From Arion vulgaris (lineage: Eukaryota; Mollusca; Gastropoda; Stylommatophora; Arionidae), in the NCBI GenBank assembly GCA_020796225.1, contig CM036753.1, positions 3,224,001-3,288,000 on the forward strand: DNA of 64,000 nucleotides. Direction: 5' to 3'. Both the position numbers and the translations under genes were made by a program. Positions 60,501-64,000 of this stretch are shown piece after piece (the first letter of the stretch is position 1; every line of letters starts with the position of its first letter). The notes beneath the pieces were generated by a model. It was not told the origin of the DNA, did no database searches, and saw only the letters and a list, made by a program, of their open reading frames with translations.

Positions 60501-62780
60501 CTTGTCCTGTCGTTACATATTTTACCTGGAGAACTTGAGTCAGTTTGTTTTGACAAAAATGACAATTCATTGATCAATGATTTTGATATAATATATAGGT
60601 CAAGAGTCTGCAGGATGAGTTGAAATCTCAGAATGTTAGTTCTGGTGTTGAATCTCTGGAGGCTGATGTGGAAGGTCTAACACAGGAGAGAGACTCTCTT
60701 CTGCAGAGACTTGAGGAGGCTGAGAATATCACCCAAGAGTTGAGGTCCCAGTACTCTTTGCTGACTATGCAATGTAAGAATAGGTTTATTCATAGTGTTA
60801 ATGTGATTATCTTTTTGATATTGGAACTGGAGTTTAGCACATAATCTAAAAAAAATAATATACAAGGGTTGGTTAAAAAAAAAAATGATGTGGTCTTTTT
60901 CAAAATAGTCCCTGTGAGTTAAATGCTCTTGGTCCAACAATTTTTGTGTGTGTCTTGATGCATAATTTACAGTTTACTATTTGGTTTTGTTTTAACTCTT
61001 TCCACGCCCATTTATTTCCTCAATTTTTAAGCAGTTAATTCAAGGAAGTAAAAAAAAAAAAAAAAAAATTACGATCCCAACTACTTATCAATAAATAAAC
61101 ATATATATATTATTATATACTAAATTGAAGTAAACTGGACAACCTAACAGAATAACAAGGTTAAAAGTACTATAAGTAAAACAGAAGTAAAACTAGAAAG
61201 ACTTCTTATAAGGAAGCAACTCTATGGCGCAGTGTGCGGCTTAAAGCGTGCAACGGACTTCCGCCATGGCGCAGTGTGCGGCTTAAAGCGTGGAAAGAGT
61301 TAAGTCCCACGCGCCCAGAAGACACAATTCTACATCATTATACGCAAATGTCTTATGATTGGTAGCTGTTGCTTCCCATGTTGTCTACACCAGCAAGGCT
61401 GAGGTGGCCCCCTCCAGGGCACTATTTGAGCATACTTATTTTGAGGATTTCTGTTGCCCTCGCAGCGCCCCCTTTCGATATGCTGCTGATAAATCTAAGG
61501 GAAATGCAAGGCTAGAATACCAATAAATACAGTGACATACTGTTTTAAGATCTCCTGCTCCAGACTTGGATCTTTGGTTTACTCCCCTAACCTTTCCTAT
61601 GATTGGGTATGTCCGCAAGGTTGCAGAGGTTTGAAATCAAGAGTTTACCTTCTCCTGGATATTACCTACCAAGCTTAACAAGCCTTGTCTGCCAAGACTA
61701 CTGGTTTTCTTGCACCATTTCCCACTTCTCTTGTCTGTGTGAAACATTACCACCTCATGAAGACCAGTGGTTGGACTTCCCTGTCAAAGACATAAGGTGA
61801 CACACACCTTGGAAGTTTTTTTATTGGCAGTGAGAGCTTATCTTTTGCCACCTTTGATATAACCAAACTTTTTAACAAAACCATTGTGAATGTTATTATA
61901 TTGTTATTCTTCTTTCTTCTTTTGTCGTCACACTGCTACCGGGTTGTTGCCAGTGTCGTGGTTTTCTGTTTTTGTCTTGCGCTGTTCTGGTGGCTTGTGT
62001 GATTGTTATCTTTGCTCTTTCACAGGATTCTGCTACGTCATCTAACCATCTTTTCCGTGGTCTTCTCCTTGCCTTCTTTCCCGATGTTCTGTTGTAGAAG
62101 ACTCTGTATAACGCAGGCAACCATTTCACATGTAGTTATTTTTGTGACTGCGCTTTGCTCAATGTCCATGTTTGGCTCTGGTAACACAAAGTAGGTATAA
62201 AAATGCTGTTGATCATCTGTTGCTTAGCTGCCTGTGAAATTTTGGGTGCCTTAACAATGGGGCTAGCTGGTAGGTTACAGCATTTGCTTTTGTACTCTAG
62301 CCTCTATCTCTATCCAGTTTTCCGTCTTCTGTGAATATGCTTCCTAAGTATTTGAATTCTTTCACTTGGTTTATTTTAGTGCCATTGACATGGATGTCTA
62401 GATTATTATGTTTTCTTCCCATATTCATTATTTCTGTTTTAGTGTTGTTGATTTTCATGTCATGTTTTACACAATTTTTTTCAAGGTGTCAATATGATGT
62501 TGTAGATCTTGTTCATTTTGATGTATCAGGCACTGATCATCTGCAAAAACAGTTCATTTATTTCATCATTATCTGAATTTGACTTGAGTTATTTTATCCA
62601 TATATGCAATAAAGAGTAGTGGTGAGAGGACACAACCTGAGTATCGTAAAGCAATGTAATTTTATTTGTGTTTCAGATGGAGATCTTGAGAAGAAGTATG
62701 ACAATATCACACATGCACCTCCGCCACCACCACCACCACCTCCTCCTCCTCCTCCACCCATTTCCAAAACTGGAGGGTTG
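45434..62780 (+). CDS. SHTN1: shootin-1 homologue, N-terminal 385 codons in ten exons (3' end beyond window)
   Basis: Ten exons join in phase into 385 codons with no internal stop. Shootin-1 is a cytosolic coiled-coil adaptor that links F-actin flow to cell adhesion through cortactin and L1-CAM in growth cones (family knowledge). What shows it: residues 37-102 align without gaps to the human N-terminal coiled coil as I recall it, including a matching EENYASK/EALATK-type end followed by NQKNKVLTR, then the acidic EVNFEDE region. The EYEEL...LELE segment and RQSAMLLK (residues 203-261) also align without gaps. The last exon holds 14 consecutive prolines (365-378) at the position of the family's poly-proline stretch. 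Human long forms have about 630 residues, so the C-terminal part lies to the right. Start: ATG at 45434 with A at -3; the frame is open for 16 bases back to the acceptor, so a longer N-terminus is possible. Introns are crowded with retroelements. Confidence 0.9.
45522..46130. other. shootin intron, no further feature
   Basis: AT-rich intron sequence between the start exon and the right inverted-repeat arm. Confidence 0.5.
46131..46330 (-). repeat. right arm of the inverted repeat
   Basis: Reverse-complement partner of 41895-42090, 4.1 kb away. Located in the intron after the start exon. Confidence 0.85.
46698..46750 (+). CDS. SHTN1: shootin exon 2
   Basis: Acceptor ttacttttcag; encodes VVEKHEELLTNYKKNQEQ (residues 30-47) with the first base from the previous exon. 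Donor CAG|gttaga, phase 0. Start of the conserved coiled coil. Confidence 0.85.
46790..47030 (-). mobile_element. LINE 3' end plus unclassified open stretch in intron
   Basis: 'aggatcatcatcattgcact' and 'tgtactctgatctctttc' match the reverse-orientation LINE 3' region at 40355-40430. The + open stretch at 46868-46994 (EDLSRSAQTLSTARS..., MKKCQTEAETLEDTL) has an acceptor-like left edge, but does not fit the shootin transcript (see rejected list). Confidence 0.5.
47316..47800 (+). repeat. eroded copy of the 46655-47230 segment
   Basis: Ordered matches at an offset of about 660 bp: 'tatgtctagttta', 'attgattgactaggatca' against 'attgattgataggatca', 'tactctgatct', 'gaagaaatgtcaaactgaag', 'acacatcacata', 'tatagtgat aa'. 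It includes a broken copy of exon 2 with stops, so it is not a usable duplicate exon. Confidence 0.7.
47812..48085. repeat. minisatellite, 48-bp unit, about 6 copies
   Basis: Units of 'gacaattctgaagttataac' plus 'atgatcaaagactgaacttt' and 'gttctggt'. The minus frame (VITSELSPEHSSVFDH repeats) is open only because 48 is a multiple of three. Confidence 0.92.
48242..48302 (+). CDS. SHTN1: shootin exon 3
   Basis: Acceptor ttttctgcag; encodes YKTLVQKLKDKGEQIKKAKD (48-67). Donor GATG|gtaaga, phase 1. Joining it straight to exon 2 gives an ungapped match to human shootin-1. Confidence 0.9.
48365..48775 (+). mobile_element. LINE RT C-terminal tail
   Basis: + frames give MTQHIIHKLETFQNKCLRII, then, after shifts, RRWRWFGHVCRMPVGALARA, ALRWTADGKRRPGCPKETWR and RTVERELE. 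A typical LINE end: WFGHVCRMP, basic tail. It carries the single-copy form of the sequence that is amplified at 17655-18122. Confidence 0.85.
48776..49065. other. intron spacer
   Basis: No gene recognised. Confidence 0.4.
49070..49490 (+). mobile_element. I-like LINE RNase H end and 3' region
   Basis: 'agagtcagaggtaatgaacg' 'agctgatagattgg' encodes VRGNERADRLDG. The downstream words match 10630-10930. Broken by shifts. Confidence 0.75.
49587..49681 (+). CDS. SHTN1: shootin exon 4
   Basis: Acceptor tttatttaaag; encodes VLEPITIEYQALRDKYEMAI and then QCQYEAENYASK (68-99). Donor AAAG|gtgagt, phase 0. Confidence 0.9.
49720..49870. repeat. three-copy 51-bp tandem repeat
   Basis: 'actgagttcttcaagtgaag' plus 'ataattggtgaaacatttgt' plus 'tcatcttgg', three copies just after exon 4. 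Confidence 0.92.
49871..50685. other. intron sequence, no gene recognised
   Basis: No recognisable repeat or exon; open frames here do not resemble known proteins. Confidence 0.4.
50686..50930 (-). mobile_element. LINE RT thumb fragment
   Basis: The minus strand reads MVYRAIVLAMLLYASETWTV, YRKHTRKLNHFHKSCLCRLL and KINWQDKIPDTKAL. The LLYxSETW and HxxCLRxIL pattern is the conserved post-catalytic LINE segment. It sits directly before shootin exon 5. Confidence 0.85.
51021..51177 (+). CDS. SHTN1: shootin exon 5
   Basis: Acceptor ttcctaaccaag; encodes MNQKNKVLTRQSQMILSKVG, then ELNIVEVNFEDEVIDNNSDE and AEYCKELDRKIK (100-151). Donor AAAG|gtatgg, phase 1. The acidic centre corresponds to the family's EEINIDDED region. 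Confidence 0.92.
51240..51655 (+). mobile_element. degenerate tRNA-derived SINE(s)
   Basis: A B-box-like 'tggttcaattcccac' at 51412 is preceded by an A-box-like stretch. A following segment ('gaaaagaattggcctcctac', 'gaaatatgaa') appears twice (51450-51500, 51565-51620) and partly at 42840-42985. Confidence 0.5.
51745..52600 (-). mobile_element. I-like LINE RNase H and 3' region, split by a SINE
   Basis: On minus from 52600: degenerate RNase H (FLSDSVGML-like and VPGHAGVWENEHFDRLAGM with the usual R and A positions changed), then 3' sequence matching 40370-40560. The LINE words 'ccataagtgctc' (51760-51772) and 'ccgattt' (52062) are contiguous at 40397-40412, so 51773-52057 is an insertion. 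Confidence 0.85.
51773..52057 (+). mobile_element. tRNA-derived SINE nested in the LINE
   Basis: The head carries A-box 'gcggtagcgtagttgttagt' and B-box 'gggttcaactctcgc'; the body 'tgggtaccagacatgctctg', 'gtgatgctgaccacatcatc', 'ctatataccacaaggtatga' matches 43037-43316. A short direct repeat 'tgctc' (51768-51772, 52058-52062) is compatible with a target duplication. Confidence 0.88.
52706..52945 (+). mobile_element. tRNA-derived SINE, second family
   Basis: Head 'gtctgtagcacaagcggtag' (A-box) and 'tggttcaaaccccac' (B-box), with tRNA-like spacing. The body 'cgtttcgtgggattttacaa' and 'cttcaccgttcagaaagcaa' 'tggcgaactactgaacg' is unlike the other SINEs here. Confidence 0.8.
53234..53258. repeat. 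(CT)n microsatellite
   Basis: About ten ct-dinucleotides. Confidence 0.9.
53300..53450. repeat. dispersed repeat shared with 6530-6680
   Basis: See 6530-6680: same words in the same order. Confidence 0.55.
53878..53975 (+). CDS. SHTN1: shootin exon 6
   Basis: Acceptor gaaactatacag; encodes ELGEEKSALTAQVKILHEDC and QIEKDRNNQMKER (152-184). Donor AAGG|gtattt, phase 0. Coiled-coil heptads. Confidence 0.88.
54010..54165. repeat. local duplication of about 85-90 bp
   Basis: 'gaagtttatat tttactcactgttcacatcca' and 'aagatagaagaaaagtagtcac' each occur twice in order, with 'aacgtagatca' also doubled. Confidence 0.85.
54150..54470 (+). mobile_element. LINE C-terminal tail, same group as 740-1380
   Basis: 'agatgaagtgtctac aagaatgctaggagtaac' encodes KCLPRMLGVTRRDRFRNED, then TTSVTELHQEAT (frameshifted) and a basic tail. 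It matches 38990-39310. Confidence 0.8.
54545..54718 (+). mobile_element. LINE 3' end with single-copy 35-bp segment
   Basis: 'gaaagaaggcaagaggaaga' 'ccacggaaaagatggttaga' encodes a basic GRPRKRWLDGVAESC-type tail, then ITITQATRTAQDKNRKPR. It ends 'cactgggcaacaacccggta' 'gcagtgtgacgacaaaagaa'. This is the ancestral, unamplified form of the array unit at 44190-45347. Confidence 0.88.
54719..55200. other. intron sequence, no gene recognised
   Basis: AT-rich; the open stretch at 54958-55155 has no recognisable similarity. Confidence 0.4.
55225..55500 (-). mobile_element. Jockey-like LINE C-terminal fragment
   Basis: On minus a degenerate ETCPVRLSSPGEL segment is followed by LRFWGNLTVLTAQFVLCSGL. 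It is comparable to the + strand end at 63570-63930 (EHVLQDCP motif). Broken and short. Confidence 0.5.
55840..56016 (+). CDS. SHTN1: shootin exon 7
   Basis: Acceptor gacttttgcag; 59 codons (185-243), LEACRSELKQAKSTIAKQES through EYEELRKQFELEYNGRTQ to KMAHN. Donor AAT|gtaatt, phase 0. Strong family match around EYEEL. Confidence 0.92.
56265..56350. repeat. two-copy 37-bp tandem repeat
   Basis: 'agcttgacactggagaggca' plus 'caatgtagaatgtgtgc' twice in tandem. Confidence 0.92.
56560..57040 (-). mobile_element. LINE fragment, region after RNase H
   Basis: On minus a RADILNALIECG-like segment and a downstream 'gagcacctatggacatatcc'-type end correspond to the 3' region of the I-like LINEs. The frame 57017-56778 (VERCIRQVKENVDWGITKEF) is part of the same remnant. 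Confidence 0.6.
57306..57452 (+). CDS. SHTN1: shootin exon 8
   Basis: Acceptor ttctgaattag; 49 codons (244-292) beginning LYAEREAARRQSAMLLKDIG and ending METMRAELEHK. Donor AAG|gtatat, phase 0. The RQSAMLL motif corresponds to RQSHLLL of the human protein. Confidence 0.92.
57476..57800 (+). mobile_element. tRNA-derived SINE, third family
   Basis: Begins 24 bases after exon 8. A-box 'tggcaaagtggttaagac', B-box 'gatttgaatctgg'. The body 'gtgcaacactctgcaggtgt' 'aatgtagccaatccttccag' is not shared with other SINEs here. Confidence 0.75.
57836..60103. repeat. intronic minisatellite, 35-bp unit
   Basis: Roughly 65 units of 'ttcacctcatcatatgctaa' plus 'tatcttactcacctc'. Shorter units (about 31 bp and less) lack 'ttact'. 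The left half (to about 59090) has many small deletions, the right half is nearly perfect. Lies in the intron between exons 8 and 9. Confidence 0.96.
60155..60375 (+). mobile_element. SINE with 'cgtaagaggcgact' core
   Basis: Core 'acatgtcgtaagaggcgact' as at 4905-4925. The head 'ggtgtcggggccaagggaag' 'caaagaatagtaccactgca' parallels 'gggtgtaaagaatagaaccac' of the other copy. The tail 'tcacatacaaatcacaagag' is related to 'tcaaacatatcacaaagag'. Confidence 0.65.
60599..60773 (+). CDS. SHTN1: shootin exon 9
   Basis: Acceptor taatatatag; 58 codons (293-350): VKSLQDELKSQNVSSGVESL, then LEADVEGLTQERDSLLQRL and SQYSLLTMQ. Donor CAAT|gtaaga, phase 1. The longest uninterrupted coiled-coil segment. Confidence 0.9.
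60992..61303. mobile_element. piggyBac-like MITE
   Basis: Coordinates include both TTAA target copies (60992-60995, 61300-61303). Inside them are perfect 12-bp terminal inverted repeats CTCTTTCCACGC and GCGTGGAAAGAG. The total is 312 bp with no coding capacity and an internal A-run. A 28-bp word ('tatggcgcagtgtgcggctt' 'aaagcgtg') is doubled near the right end. Confidence 0.85.
61304..61890. other. intron sequence, no gene recognised
   Basis: No repeat or exon recognised. Confidence 0.4.
61900..62645 (-). mobile_element. LINE RT C-terminal half, reverse orientation
   Basis: From 62645 on minus: QDLQHHIDTL-like start, TKTEIMNMGRKHNNLDIHVN and GTKINQVKEFKYLGSIFTED across shifts, then a thumb piece and finally KARRRPRKRWLDDVAESCER, ITITQATRTAQDKNRKPRHW and the 'cactggcaacaacccggtag' end. 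It is the most complete relative of the element whose end was amplified at 44190-45347. Confidence 0.88.
62677..62780 (+). CDS. SHTN1: shootin exon 10, poly-proline exon
   Basis: Acceptor tttgtgtttcag; encodes GDLEKKYDNITHA, 14 prolines (residues 365-378) and ISKTGGL. Donor TTG|gtatca (62781) in phase 0; an alternative donor lies five bases earlier. In vertebrates the same order, coiled coil then poly-proline, is seen. Confidence 0.9.
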
Positions 62781-62929
62781 GTATCATTTTTTTAAACTTT
62801 CATGTTGACCATACTTCTGGTCTCTTGGAGTAGTTAACAATTTTCTTTATGAATATACAGTATCATTATCCAATAACTTGTCCTGAGCAGAACTTTGTCA
62901 TTCTAACAGACCTTTGAAATATTTCTCTC

Positions 62930-63400
62930 TCATTGGTCAGATGTCCCAGTTTTGCTGCTATTATGCTCAAAATCATCAGTCTCATCCTGAATCGATTCTT
63001 TGCCATAATGTCTCCTTCCATAATGGTCTCCAACTTTCATTTCTTTTTATATATCCAAAATACTTCAAATTTTCTTATTTTTAGCATCAGCAAGTTTTCT
63101 TTGGTTTTCAGTTCATTCTGGATAAAGCTATTTGTTCTCTTCTCTGTTCACATGATACAATGGGCTCTTTTGTAACACATATTCAAAAGCATGCATATTG
63201 TTTTCCACTGCTTTAACTATCTATGTTTAACACCATTACTTTGCAGCTGGAAATATGCATGCTTTTAGTATTCTGATCTTTTTCTTATCAGTTTCCTTCC
63301 ATACTATTTTTAGTGTCAAGTTTGTGTACAGCTTTGTTTGTTCTTATTTTGTTATATACAGTATAGATAGCTAAAGCTTGTCTTTAGAGATTCAAACAAT
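62930..63400 (-). mobile_element. LINE RT C-terminal fragment
   Basis: The minus strand holds a LKYFGYIKRNESWRPLWKET-like segment at about 63070-62990 and a thumb-like start upstream. It lies in the intron after exon 10. Confidence 0.55.
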
Positions 63401-63569
63401 TTTCTTGTGATCTGAAGTTGGATCCATATTCCAAGTATTGTATTTAAAAAGGTTGTACTTACAAAATTTGTAAGACAAAACGATTACTTTACATGTTATG
63501 TGATGTTTTTCTTGATGGTTGAGATTACTTTTATGGGTGGGATTGCTATCTGTTTCAAAAGTGCACAGT

Positions 63570-63935
63570 AATATCATACTTAGAAAAAAAACCCAGCTAT
63601 CCTGGACATTAGAAAAGGACTTAAACTATCCAACGATGACTACCACAAACTCGACAGACAAGGATAGACCGTCATCTTTCAACTCAGGACAGGGCATAAC
63701 AGACTAAACAAACACACAGGCTACAATAGTCTCTATCCCCTCTGTGTACCTAGGGCACCACTGATCAAACCACAGAACATGTCCTGCAAGACTGTCCCCT
63801 GAATGTCCTCTCTAGAAAGGAAAGCTGGCCCTACAACACTACATTCAAAACTACATGACACTGGAGATGAGCTCCAGACAACAGTTGACTTCATCATAAG
63901 AATGTGCCTGGTGGTATAATCATCTGAATAGTAAT
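63570..63935 (+). mobile_element. Jockey-like LINE C-terminal end
   Basis: + frames give DYHKLDRQG, VIFQLRTGHNRLNKH, then the cysteine motif region degenerate around PLCVPRAPLIKPQN and EHVLQDCPLNVLSRK. The RTGHNRL...EHVLQDCP arrangement is typical of Jockey-like elements. It ends in an A-rich stretch at 63940-63957. Confidence 0.75.
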
Positions 63936-64000
63936 TGCAAAAAAAAAAAGAATAAAGCAGAGAAATTTATGATGCATTTGTGCTGCACTGAAATATGAAA

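Overview
This window looks like a piece of an animal nuclear genome, most likely a lophotrochozoan and plausibly a mollusc (inference from the mix of LINE, SINE and minisatellite families; the species cannot be read from the sequence). It is AT-rich and gene-poor, with GT-AG introns and no operon-like packing. One gene is certain: the 5' half of a shootin-1 homologue on the + strand, with ten coding exons between 45434 and 62780 that join without a phase error into 385 codons. It runs off the right edge just after a proline-rich stretch. Shootin-1 proteins are coiled-coil clutch adaptors that couple actin flow to adhesion during axon outgrowth.

Layout. 1-5.6 kb: retroelement debris, a 33-bp minisatellite, and an eroded second copy of the retroelement-plus-minisatellite unit. 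5.7-8.5 kb: a weak candidate exon, SINEs and a LINE tail. 8.5-10.5 kb: a clean 91-bp minisatellite with two dyads per unit. 10.5-15 kb: LINE and SINE fragments, including a 5'-inverted LINE bounded by a 12-bp target duplication. 15.5-16.8 kb: a 34/40-bp minisatellite. 17-18.65 kb: a candidate exon and a LINE fragment carrying an internal 30-bp array plus a SINE insertion. 19.3-35.4 kb: one 16-kb array of a 49-bp repeat. 35.4-41.2 kb: LINE fragments, a 28-bp array and a second 5'-inverted LINE. 41.6-45.4 kb: possible promoter and leader exon of the shootin gene, then a SINE nested in a LINE, and a LINE whose last codons have expanded into a 35-bp array. 45.4-64 kb: shootin exons, with introns full of LINE, SINE and MITE copies and a 2.3-kb intronic minisatellite.

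Roughly 40 percent of the window is tandem repeat. At least two arrays (17.66-18.12 kb and 44.19-45.35 kb) can be seen to have grown from a short piece of LINE sequence, because the flanking LINE sequence continues on both sides. The interiors of several arrays, and two eroded segment copies beside arrays, have many small deletions and words borrowed from the neighbouring repeat. That looks more like unpolished long-read consensus than biology, and repeat counts there should not be trusted.

The retroelements form recognisable groups: an I-like LINE with endonuclease, reverse transcriptase and RNase H; at least two LINE groups ending in a basic arginine-rich tail; a Jockey-like 3' end; several tRNA-derived SINEs; and one piggyBac-like MITE. 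No tRNA, rRNA, CRISPR or bacterial feature was seen. I did not find a convincing new molecular system. The most interesting signal is the repeated origin of minisatellites inside LINE 3' sequences.
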